From Pseudopedobacter alpinus (GTDB lineage: Bacteria > Bacteroidota > Bacteroidia > Sphingobacteriales > Sphingobacteriaceae), in contig NZ_JBHULV010000021.1 of NCBI RefSeq assembly GCF_042684645.1, positions 29,740-93,739 on the forward strand: 64,000 bases of DNA, written 5' to 3'. Made by a program: the position numbers and the translations under genes. Under the pieces are notes generated by a model, which was not told the DNA's origin, did not search any database, and saw only the letters and a list, made by a program, of their open reading frames with translations. Shown here in pieces: positions 24,952 through 33,227 of the stretch. The stretch's first letter is position 1; the number at the start of each line of letters is the position of its first letter.

Positions 24952-27675
24952 TTAATTTGTAATAACGCTAAAATGATAAACTCCCGAACCAATTCTAATC
25001 CCATTTTTATTATTGTTAATCGCTTGCCCGTCCATTTTTGCTTTACCTTCTGGTAGAAAAACAGCTGCATCGCAATTCACAGGAATTTCAACATCCATAG
25101 TAAAATCATTTTCAAACTTTGACCAAGAACTTTTAATAAATCCATAAGGCGATTTAAACTCGGCTTTAGCCTGATTAACACTTGCTACGGTTTGTGGATT
25201 AATAATAATATTTTGATAAGCCACACTATTTTCAGCTTGCTTAATTCCACATAACCCACTATAAAACCATTCCATTAAATGTCCAAGCATTAAATGATTA
25301 TTAGAGTTTTCACGTAAAGCTGCCCAAGACTCGGTTAAAGCTGTTGCTCCTGTAGCAATTTGGTAACCATAACCCGGTACATCAGAACGGTTGTTCATTT
25401 TATCGATAATGTCTGACCTTCCCGCATCTTCCAAAACACGTAAAACATAACGAAAACCAATATCGCCTGCTGTTAAACTATTATTTCTGCTTTCTATGTC
25501 TTTAATTAGGTTTTCAATTACTGCTGACTTATCCTTTTGGTTTACTAAGCCCATAAAAATGGCCATTGCATTAGCTGTTTGGCTACCCGTTGCATATTGT
25601 TTAGTATTGGTGTGAAAAAATTTATCGTTAAAAGCTTTTTTTACTTTTTCGGCTAGAGCCTGATATTTCTCCATGTCTGCTGTTTTACCAATTTGTTTGG
25701 CAATTTTGATCATCAGTGTTAAATCGTAATACCAAATTGCGGTAGCTGTTACACCCTTTGGAGTTAACTGAGAAACGCCTGATGCTTTTGGACCTAAATC
25801 GTACCAATCGCTCAAACCTTTTTCATTGATAAAATCTGTAGATTGGCTTTGGATATAATCTAGATATTTCACCATCATGGGATAGTTTTCATACAAAACT
25901 CCCTCATTTCCATACCATTGGTAAGCATACCAAGGAACAATGATAGAACTGCTTCCCCACTCTGGAGAATCTCTAAAAATATCTCCTCCCCAATTGAAAA
26001 AAACATATTCAGGAGCAATTTCAGGCACTAAACCTTCTTCTGTTTGCGAAGCTCTCATATCAGCCATCGCTTTATTTAACAAAGAAGCAATTTGATAATT
26101 GGCATTGATGGAACTGCCCATTAAATGCACTTGCTCTAGCCAGCCTAATTTCTCGCGGTGTGGACAGTCGGTTAGCACACTAGCCATGTTACTTTTTATC
26201 GCCCAATCTATTAAATCATAAGTTTGATTGTAAAGTGGGTTTGAACAAGTAAAAGAACCCGTTTTTGCTGCGGAATTTCGAGTATGTAATCCTTTTAATT
26301 CGATAATCTGAGCTTGATTTCCTGAATTTATAGCTAAGTTTTGAACTTCTAAATACCTAAAACCATAATAAGAAAAACGAGGTTGCCATTCTTCCACAAC
26401 ATTTCCTTTTAAAATGTATTGAAAGTAATAAGGTTTGCCCGATGATTTTTGATTAGCTGTAAAGTCTGTATTAATTAATTCTGCCGGATAAACACGAATG
26501 GTATCTCCTGCACTTCCTTTTACTGTAATTGAGATAATCCCTGAGAAATTCTGACCCAAATCATAAGCGGTTTTTTGTTTAGAAATTTCTGCTATTTTTT
26601 TGGCTTCAAATGTTTCAAATACCTTTAAAGGTTCCTGTTGCTGGGCAATCAACTTCGGAGGTCCATCAGTTATTAAAATATTTTTCCAGTTAGCATCATC
26701 AAAATTGACTTTGTTCCAGTTTTTTTGTTCTAAAGTAGCATCATAATCTTCGCCACCATAAATACTACTGAATGTGATTGGTCCTTTACTAGTTTTCCAA
26801 GTTTCATCGCTTTTTATAAAAGCCATACTTCCATCCGCATATTCAATTTTCACCAAACAAATCATTTTAGGGAAATCGAACATGTTTTTTGTCTTTCGAT
26901 ACCTTCCCTTTACTGGAGGGATAAAATAAAAGCCATTGCCTAACATCACGCCCAAAGCGTTTTTACCTTTTTTAAGCTGAGCAGTAATATCAAAACCTAC
27001 ATATTGTGCTTCTTTGTTGTATTTTGTCCAACCGGCATCTAAAAAATGGTCGCCAATTTTTGTACCATTAACAGAAAACTCAAAATGCCCTAAACCAGCC
27101 ACAAAAGCGTAAGCATGTTTTACTTTCTTATCGATGTTAAACGATTTCCTGAATAGAGGCAATTGGTTGTTTAAACTAATTTTATCTTTTTCACCATCAA
27201 TAGGTAGTGGATTTTTTAATTTATAATCAAGCCTTTCATCTGTTATCCACCATGCTTGGTGCCAATCTTCTGGTTTTAAAATCCCAGTAATAAACTCCGC
27301 AGGTACAGACCATGCTGAAGCTTGATTGCGGTTGTCTTTAACCCTTACTTTCCAAAAATATTTAGTGGCTGATGCCAAATCCTGACCATTATATTTAACA
27401 TGAGTAGAGTTTGATGTAGAAACCCATTTACTATCCCAAACTGTTCCAAAATTTTTTTTCAAAGATTTTAAATCCTTTGAAACCAATAGCTGAAAAGCGG
27501 TTTGTTTAGTGTTTCTCACAGTAGATTTAATAATCCACGAAAAGTTTGGATGAACAGCGTCAAGCTCACTTGGATTGATTTTATATTCTACATTTAAATC
27601 ATGAACCTCTAGCTGTTGTGCAAATATGGCTGCACAGCAATGAAGTAAAAGCAGTAAGAATAAAATTCTTTTCAT
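24952..27675 (-). CDS. GH78 alpha-L-rhamnosidase (first gene of the long operon)
   Basis: It cleaves terminal alpha-L-rhamnose. A signal peptide (..LHCCAAIFAQ) is followed by the N-terminal Fn3-like domain (DLNVEYKINPSELDAVHPNFSWII), two carbohydrate-binding-type beta domains and an (alpha/alpha)6 barrel. The GH78 active-site motif is DCPHREKLGWLEQ with Asp503 and the general-acid position Glu508. The length of 907 residues is typical. The gene starts the - strand unit and is separated from the divergent IclR gene by about 300 bases of very AT-rich DNA, which must hold the operon promoter. Confidence 0.93.
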   Translation of the reverse strand: MKRILFLLLLLHCCAAIFAQQLEVHDLNVEYKINPSELDAVHPNFSWIIKSTVRNTKQTAFQLLVSKDLKSLKKNFGTVWDSKWVSTSNSTHVKYNGQDLASATKYFWKVRVKDNRNQASAWSVPAEFITGILKPEDWHQAWWITDERLDYKLKNPLPIDGEKDKISLNNQLPLFRKSFNIDKKVKHAYAFVAGLGHFEFSVNGTKIGDHFLDAGWTKYNKEAQYVGFDITAQLKKGKNALGVMLGNGFYFIPPVKGRYRKTKNMFDFPKMICLVKIEYADGSMAFIKSDETWKTSKGPITFSSIYGGEDYDATLEQKNWNKVNFDDANWKNILITDGPPKLIAQQQEPLKVFETFEAKKIAEISKQKTAYDLGQNFSGIISITVKGSAGDTIRVYPAELINTDFTANQKSSGKPYYFQYILKGNVVEEWQPRFSYYGFRYLEVQNLAINSGNQAQIIELKGLHTRNSAAKTGSFTCSNPLYNQTYDLIDWAIKSNMASVLTDCPHREKLGWLEQVHLMGSSINANYQIASLLNKAMADMRASQTEEGLVPEIAPEYVFFNWGGDIFRDSPEWGSSSIIVPWYAYQWYGNEGVLYENYPMMVKYLDYIQSQSTDFINEKGLSDWYDLGPKASGVSQLTPKGVTATAIWYYDLTLMIKIAKQIGKTADMEKYQALAEKVKKAFNDKFFHTNTKQYATGSQTANAMAIFMGLVNQKDKSAVIENLIKDIESRNNSLTAGDIGFRYVLRVLEDAGRSDIIDKMNNRSDVPGYGYQIATGATALTESWAALRENSNNHLMLGHLMEWFYSGLCGIKQAENSVAYQNIIINPQTVASVNQAKAEFKSPYGFIKSSWSKFENDFTMDVEIPVNCDAAVFLPEGKAKMDGQAINNNKNGIRIGSGVYHFSVITN

Positions 27676-27806
27676 GATTTGTTTATATTTTCAAATCTTT
27701 AGTAATCGTTAAAAATTAATATTTTAGATATATTCGTTCAAAAATCTTAGATAAATTCCAATGATTCTTATAGTTTTTACCTAAAATTACAGCAAACATT
27801 AATTGG

Positions 27807-27828
27807 TTTACAACGGTATTTGTGTAAA
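27807..27828. promoter_or_regulatory. Inverted repeat TTTACA-N10-TGTAAA in the divergent control region
   Basis: The two hexamers are perfect complements and lie between the divergent GH78 operon and the IclR gene. Their position and symmetry would suit an operator for the IclR protein. The region is AT-rich, so chance is a real alternative. No good -33/-7 pair for the - strand operon was found. A -7-like TATATTTG on the - strand lies at 27881-27888. Confidence 0.3.
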
Positions 27829-27967
27829 AAATACATTATAATATAAGAAAACATTAAAACAGATTTACTAAAGGTTTATTCAAATATAAATATATCATTT
27901 ATATTTAAAAGAATTAATGGTGATTTTTCTATATTAAACCTGAATCCAAAAATATCACACGATATTG

Positions 27968-27975
27968 TACTTTTG
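27968..27975 (+). promoter_or_regulatory. Bacteroidota -7 box (TAnnTTTG) directly before the iclR start
   Basis: TACTTTTG ends four bases before the ATG at 27980. If it is used, transcription would begin at or next to the start codon, giving a leaderless or nearly leaderless message. No clear TTTG -33 element is seen upstream. Confidence 0.45.
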
Positions 27976-27979
27976 TAAT

Positions 27980-28756
27980 ATGCAAACCGAAACGAAATCT
28001 AAATATCAAGCGCCAGCCTTAGAAAAAGGGTTAGACATCTTAGAATACCTATCTCAACAATCTGTTCCAGTATCGCAAACGGAGATTGCTGTTAGTCTTA
28101 ATAAAAGCTCTAACGAGATATATAGAATGCTTGTTTGCTTAGAAGACAGGGGGTATATTATTCGTGATGAAGTATCGTCTAAATATAAATTATCTTTAAA
28201 GCTTTATCATTTATCGCACCAACATTCTGTAATTGACGAGCTTAGAACTGCAGCCATATATTTAATGGAGGAGCTTAGTAGTGAGGTAAGAGAAGCTTGC
28301 CACATGAGTATTATTTATCATGATAAGGTGATGGTTGTTTTACACTCAAGAAGTCCAGAGCCCATTGCTCTTTCTATTGAGGAAGGAAATTTATTTCCTG
28401 TTGCTTTAACAGCATCAGGAAAAGTACTATTAGCCTATATGAAGCCAGAGGCGGCAAGCGCTTTACTTCAAAAAGATAATGATTATATAAAATTTAGTGC
28501 TGAGCAAAAAGATGATTTTAAAGAAACTTTAAAACAAATTAAAGCTAAAGGTTATTATTTAAAACAAAGTGAATTTGCCGATGGAATTGTAGATGTTTCT
28601 GTACCAGTAGGGAATGAAAAGACAGGAGTTAATGCTTGTTTAACCATATCTAGGTTACATACTAAAACTGCGGTTCACAAAGAGAAGGATGAGCTAATAA
28701 TAGTTGCGATGAAAAAATACGCACAAAAGATTCAGAAGAAGATTGGTTTAATTTAA
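27980..28756 (+). CDS. IclR-family transcriptional regulator
   Basis: This is a DNA-binding regulator with an N-terminal winged helix-turn-helix (about residues 10-70: LEKGLDILEYLSQQSVPVSQTEIAVSLNKSSNEIYRML) and a C-terminal IclR effector domain (EEGNLFPVALTASGKVLLAYM and ADGIVDVSVPVGNEKTGVNACLTIS). I chose the ATG at 27980 because the frame upstream only offers a TTG at 27965 that precedes a promoter-like box. It is divergent from the thirteen-gene operon and is its most likely regulator. IclR proteins commonly sense sugar acids or aromatic acids (KdgR in pectin breakdown), which fits an acid-handling module. A strong terminator follows. Confidence 0.92.
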   Translation: MQTETKSKYQAPALEKGLDILEYLSQQSVPVSQTEIAVSLNKSSNEIYRMLVCLEDRGYIIRDEVSSKYKLSLKLYHLSHQHSVIDELRTAAIYLMEELSSEVREACHMSIIYHDKVMVVLHSRSPEPIALSIEEGNLFPVALTASGKVLLAYMKPEAASALLQKDNDYIKFSAEQKDDFKETLKQIKAKGYYLKQSEFADGIVDVSVPVGNEKTGVNACLTISRLHTKTAVHKEKDELIIVAMKKYAQKIQKKIGLI

Positions 28757-28780
28757 TAAACTATTGCAATAAGATTTAGG

Positions 28781-28824
28781 AAAAGAAGCTGCATCTTTAA
28801 ATTTAAAGATGCACTTCTTTTTTT
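28781..28824. terminator. Bidirectional intrinsic terminator
   Basis: A perfect 24-bp palindrome (arms TGCATCTTTAAA / TTTAAAGATGCA) is extended by AAAAGAAG on one side and TTCTTTT on the other. T tracts therefore follow the stem on both strands. It lies between the convergent iclR and GH78 genes and can serve both. Confidence 0.85.
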
Positions 28825-31030
28825 ATAAAGCCTTATAGTCCACTAATAGTTCTTGGTTTGGTAAAATAGTTAACTGATAAATATAATCTGCTAACTTTTC
28901 AATTTTACCATAATTCGCTTTTGGTGTTTTTGAACTCTTAATTCTTAGAGTCCCAACACCTTCATTAGATAAAACTTTAACTTGATTTGTAGTACATTTT
29001 ACGCTAACTTTTCCTTTTGGAGTAGGCACTTCCCCATTCATCCATTTTAAACCACCCAAAATTGGCTCCACTTGATATTCGCTATAGCCCGGCGCTGTCG
29101 GCTTTACGCCTAAGTAATATTTGCCAAGTAAATAAATTGGACTGGCTCCCCAAGCATGGCAAAGGCTTTTTCCATAAGGGCGTCCATACATTTCTAAATG
29201 CGCTGCACCTTTTTTGTTTGGGTTGTATTCTTCCCAGAAAGAAGTTGCTCCTTCATTTAACATTCCGCCCCAATAGTTTTTCATTTCCTTTAAAACATAA
29301 TCCTGTTCGCCCATGGCACACAATGCTTCCAACTCATAAAAACGCATGTAAGGTGTTGTGATTTGAAGAATATCTTTATTGAGCAACACCTTATTTTTTA
29401 TACTTTGTTTTTGTTCTTCAGTAAAATAATTAAAAAAAATACCGAACATATTAGCGTACCTGGTTACAATTTCCTGCACTTTACCGTCAATACGCTGGTG
29501 CTTCATCACGTTTTCCTTTTTATCCCAAAATACATCAAATAATTTTGTTTTTAAATCTTCAGCTACTTTTTGATAATATTTTTGGTCCTCGTTTTCACCT
29601 GCAATTTCAGCACTCACTGCCATAGCTTCTAAACTTCTTGCTAAAAGCATTTGTTCAAAACTAACCTCACCAGTTTTTGGTAATCCGTTCGCCCAATCAA
29701 TAAAAACCCAATCGCCTTCTAATGGTTCCAGAAATCCGTTTTTATTTCTTCTATTTAAGCAGAATTCCATCAATGATTTCATTCGTGGATAAAAAGTTTT
29801 GATGAATTTCGTATCTCCTGTGTGTAAATAGTAATCGTAAACACCAACAAACCAATACAACGAATAATCCATGATAATATTTATATGAGCCGTAACAGGT
29901 TCTTTACCACGAAGAGCTAACAGCGTACGTTCTACGGAAGGCGAATCAAAGAACAAATAATAATTCATTAAATAACTTTGATAAGCGTCGCCAGACCAAA
30001 CCCAACGGTCGCGTTTAATCCCGTCTATAAAAAATTCGCGAGATGTTAGATGCATGGTGTAAGCTGATATGTCCCAAATTTTATTCAATTGTTCATCCGA
30101 AGATTTGAATGACCCACGATATTCTAAAGGTAAATATTCATAAAGCATGGAAATTGAATCATATTTTACCGTTGCATCCGCTTGAACTTGAACGTAGCGG
30201 AATGCTTTAGATCCATCGTGTAAATATGTTTCAGGCTGGTTTCCATCAAAAGATAAATGATCTAATGTTTCACATTTAGCAGAATCAAGCGCTTCCTCAC
30301 GAGATTCACCATAATAAAGTGCTATTTTACCTTTTCCTTTTAAACCGTGAATTTTAATATAGCCAAAAGTTTCTTTACCAAAATCTACTAACTCTCCAGC
30401 TCCAAATTTTTCTACTTTTTTTGCGTTCCAAGGTGTGGTTTTTAATTTAAATTCGGAAGGCTTATTCTGTGGTAAATCAAAATTCCAAGAACCAACAGGC
30501 ATCCAGGGTGTGCCAGATTGTTGTGCTTTTCCAGTTTCATCAATCCAAAGTTTATCTTCATTAGTTACCTTCCAAGACGCATCAGATTTCACATACTTGC
30601 CATTAATATAAATAGCAGGCAGCACTTCTTGGTTATATACTTTAAAGGAAATTTTGTGTTTCCCGGCTGGAATTTTTATTGATTTTGGTTGCCCGTAAAC
30701 CTGAGTACCATCTAAAAGTAATTGAAAAGGTCCTTCTGAGTAAATTTTGACCTCGTCTGGTTCTGGAATATCTACCTCTGTTTGAAAAGTTACCAAAGCA
30801 TAAGGACTATAATATTGCCAAAGCGGTGGAAATACTGCTTCACGCTCTGTACGTCTCACTTGCATTTTATTGCTTAACCAAATTTCAAAATCTCCCGGAT
30901 ACCAAATCCATGTGGCTTTTTGTTGTGCTAAAGCAGTTTCAGCAAATAAAGCGCAAAAAAATAACAGCAAAATATATTTTGTTTTAAAAACCATCGCTTT
31001 AAAGTTTCGGTTAAATTTTGATTTTAACAT
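28823..31030 (-). CDS. GH78-family alpha-L-rhamnosidase (Asp-type active site)
   Basis: This is a second, shorter GH78 enzyme (735 residues). A signal peptide ends at ETALAQ; if translation starts at the second Met (MVFKTKYILLL, residue 13) the leader is of ordinary length. Beta-sandwich domains precede an (alpha/alpha)6 barrel. The family motif reads DGIKRDRWVWSGD, with Asp336, Asp341 and Asp348 at the positions of the usual Asp, general acid and Asp. Asp341 stands where the other GH78 here has Glu508. A C-terminal beta domain ends in NQELLVDY. It follows GH28 by 20 bases and is presumably co-transcribed with it. Rhamnose release next to a polygalacturonase-type enzyme suits rhamnogalacturonan. 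Confidence 0.85.
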   Translation of the reverse strand: MLKSKFNRNFKAMVFKTKYILLLFFCALFAETALAQQKATWIWYPGDFEIWLSNKMQVRRTEREAVFPPLWQYYSPYALVTFQTEVDIPEPDEVKIYSEGPFQLLLDGTQVYGQPKSIKIPAGKHKISFKVYNQEVLPAIYINGKYVKSDASWKVTNEDKLWIDETGKAQQSGTPWMPVGSWNFDLPQNKPSEFKLKTTPWNAKKVEKFGAGELVDFGKETFGYIKIHGLKGKGKIALYYGESREEALDSAKCETLDHLSFDGNQPETYLHDGSKAFRYVQVQADATVKYDSISMLYEYLPLEYRGSFKSSDEQLNKIWDISAYTMHLTSREFFIDGIKRDRWVWSGDAYQSYLMNYYLFFDSPSVERTLLALRGKEPVTAHINIIMDYSLYWFVGVYDYYLHTGDTKFIKTFYPRMKSLMEFCLNRRNKNGFLEPLEGDWVFIDWANGLPKTGEVSFEQMLLARSLEAMAVSAEIAGENEDQKYYQKVAEDLKTKLFDVFWDKKENVMKHQRIDGKVQEIVTRYANMFGIFFNYFTEEQKQSIKNKVLLNKDILQITTPYMRFYELEALCAMGEQDYVLKEMKNYWGGMLNEGATSFWEEYNPNKKGAAHLEMYGRPYGKSLCHAWGASPIYLLGKYYLGVKPTAPGYSEYQVEPILGGLKWMNGEVPTPKGKVSVKCTTNQVKVLSNEGVGTLRIKSSKTPKANYGKIEKLADYIYQLTILPNQELLVDYKAL

Positions 31031-31050
31031 ACTTAATGCTCTCCTAGAAA

Positions 31051-32487
31051 TTATGGATTTTCTTTTACAGAGCTGTTTGAAATTATTTTACCGTTAATAA
31101 CCACATTATCAAAAGTTATATCTTTGACATAGTCAACCTTCATTGGGATTTCTACCCCTTTGATGTTGATATTTACGAGTTTAACATGTTGTACAGGCGA
31201 TGATTCATAGGCTGCCGACAACAAGCCATATTTACCCCCATTTTCAACTTCTAGGTTCTCTACCCAAATATTACGGATGGTAGGAATAAAATTTCCTGGC
31301 TTTTCATAAAACATATTAAATCTGATGGCAGCATCTTTATAAGTACCCACCTTAGTATCCTTCATAAAAACATTTTCTATAATTCCGCCTCGTGATGAGC
31401 TTGTTTTTATCCTTAACACCCTGTCTAAATCTGGGCTATCCATGGTATTGTTTAGCGCATAAATATTCCTAGCTCCGCCAGCGATTTCGCTACCAATCAC
31501 CACACCACCATGACCTTCTTTCATCATACAATTTTCTATGATATGATTTTCTGCTGGCCTAACAATGCGTCTGCCGTCTTGATCTCGACCTGATTTAATA
31601 GCGATACAGTCATCGCCAGTATCGAAATAACAGTCTTTGATGAGTACATTTTTACAGGATTCGGGATCACAACCATCGTTGTTTGGACCAAGAGAAACTA
31701 CCTTCACCCTTTCAATGGTCACGTTCTCACACAATACGGGATTCATGAACCACATAGGTGAATTGATCATCTTCACATCAGAAATTAACACGTTTTTACA
31801 GTTATAAGGCTGGAACATATTAGGACGCAACCAATAGCCGTCACCAAAAATACGTTCTTTTGGATCAATTTCTTTATACATCATTTGATGCAAAGCTTCT
31901 CTTGCGGGTGTTTGCTTTGGCATTCCTTCTTTCCATCCGTAAGTTTTACTACCATTCCAGTTCCACCAGTTATTATTATCAGCATTACCGTCAAGTATTC
32001 CGTTACCGGTAACAGCGATGTTCTCTTCGTCATAAGCGTAAATTTGGGGCGAATAATTCATACATTCCATCCCTTCCCAACGTGTAAAAACGATAGGATA
32101 ATCATCAGAATTACGACTAAAAAGAATAGTTGCTCCATCTTCCAGATGAAGATTAACATTGCTTTTTAAATAAATAGGGCCTGTTAAAAACACAGCTGAA
32201 GGCACAACTATCTTGCCCCCTCCATTTTTATTACACGCTTCAATCGCTTTCTTAAAAGCTTCAGAGTTCTTTGTTTTTCCATCTCCTATCGCACCAAAAT
32301 CCGTAACTTTGTACACCTTATCCAGAAATTTCGGTGCTTTTATCTGTTTACGCAATTGCTTTATCTCTCTTAGAGGCTGTTTACCTTTTGCCCAAACTTT
32401 ATGTTTTTGGGCTATAGCAGAAAAACATAATGACAATAAAAAAGTGGCACTGAATGCTATTTTTAAAATTTTTTTTCTCGAATTCAT
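31051..32487 (-). CDS. GH28 polygalacturonase-family enzyme
   Basis: The enzyme hydrolyses alpha-linked galacturonic acid in pectin or rhamnogalacturonan with inversion. A signal peptide ending SAIAQ is followed by the right-handed beta-helix of GH28, starting KVTDFGAIGDGKTKNSEAF. All four active-site motifs are visible: NNDG (Asp271), GDD (Asp292 and Asp293), GHGG (His326) and RIK (Arg359, Lys361). At 478 residues it is normal. Whether it is a polygalacturonase, an exo-enzyme or a rhamnogalacturonan hydrolase cannot be told. It heads a two-gene unit with GH78; about 640 bases without a gene lie upstream. Confidence 0.92.
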   Translation of the reverse strand: MNSRKKILKIAFSATFLLSLCFSAIAQKHKVWAKGKQPLREIKQLRKQIKAPKFLDKVYKVTDFGAIGDGKTKNSEAFKKAIEACNKNGGGKIVVPSAVFLTGPIYLKSNVNLHLEDGATILFSRNSDDYPIVFTRWEGMECMNYSPQIYAYDEENIAVTGNGILDGNADNNNWWNWNGSKTYGWKEGMPKQTPAREALHQMMYKEIDPKERIFGDGYWLRPNMFQPYNCKNVLISDVKMINSPMWFMNPVLCENVTIERVKVVSLGPNNDGCDPESCKNVLIKDCYFDTGDDCIAIKSGRDQDGRRIVRPAENHIIENCMMKEGHGGVVIGSEIAGGARNIYALNNTMDSPDLDRVLRIKTSSSRGGIIENVFMKDTKVGTYKDAAIRFNMFYEKPGNFIPTIRNIWVENLEVENGGKYGLLSAAYESSPVQHVKLVNINIKGVEIPMKVDYVKDITFDNVVINGKIISNSSVKENP

Positions 32488-33122
32488 AACTTTGTTACTA
32501 CTAGAGTTAATAATGTTCTTAAATTAATTACCTTTTATTTGTTAAAATCAGCCTATTTATTTTTCCGATACCCACGGAGGAGAAATGCTGTACCAACTAA
32601 ATTCCTTAACTATCTTTGGTCACCGTTCTTGCTTTTTGGCAGGTTACTTTTCCTTTTCTCCATTTATTTCACTGATATTAATAAACACTACGGTATTATC
32701 ATAATTAAAAGCAAAAACATCATCCATTCCAACTTTCTTTATCCATTTACAGAGCAGTTACTTTTTGCCATCTGCTTTTTTAAAAACACCAATTTCATGT
32801 CAATTTAAAGCCCCGGAAAAAATTCCAAGGCTTTTGGCAATAATAAATACACTATTTAACACCAATTAATCATGTGTAAAAGCAATCTAAGGGATGATTA
32901 CAAATTATGCCAGTAGTTTCTTATACAAAATTGAGTAATAACTAAAAAAATAATTTATTTTTAGTTTTGAAATAAGTCCATTAAAAACCTTTGTTTAATT
33001 TGTTAAACCTAAAAATAAAAAACAAAAAAATCAAATAAAATCAAAAATAAAAGAAGAAAAATTTAATAGTGAATAACATTTATAATACTCACTTTTGTAA
33101 GTAGGTGATGTAATCAAAACAT
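32488..33122. other. Non-coding AT-rich stretch upstream of GH28
   Basis: It should contain the promoter of the GH28-GH78 unit, but no convincing -33/-7 pair was found. A short - strand stretch around 32645-32800 has a coding look (GMDDVFAFNYDNTVVFINIS) but is broken by stops and has no recognisable homologue, so it was not called as a gene. Confidence 0.4.
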
Positions 33123-33167
33123 AAAAAAACCTGAAGCTTCAACTTTTGAGTAGATGGCTTCAGGTTT
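33123..33167 (-). terminator. Intrinsic terminator of the SusC-SusD-lipoprotein unit
   Basis: An 11-bp perfect stem (AAACCTGAAGC / GCTTCAGGTTT) with a 19-base loop is followed on the - strand by seven T. It lies about 60 bases after the stop of the beta-helix lipoprotein gene and separates that unit from GH28-GH78. Confidence 0.8.
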
Positions 33168-33227
33168 AGATTGCATGTTAACTCTTTCTTTCCAATTTAA
33201 TTTCGCAAGTAGAACATAATCTGAAGT

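Noticed and set aside
32645..32800. Coding-looking - strand stretch (GMDDVFAFNYDNTVVFINIS) upstream of GH28
   Set aside because: Interrupted by stops within about 40 codons and without a family I recognise; too weak for a pseudogene call.
32539..32808. 89-residue + strand open frame upstream of GH28
   Set aside because: Its composition is that of AT-rich non-coding DNA (Phe/Leu/Ile-rich, no domain), it has no start context, and it lies in the promoter region of the opposite-strand gene.
33100..33200. Hairpin at 33127-33167 as a riboswitch or attenuator for GH28
   Set aside because: It is followed by a T tract only on the - strand, just after the lipoprotein gene stop, so a terminator explains it; GH28 starts 640 bases further on.
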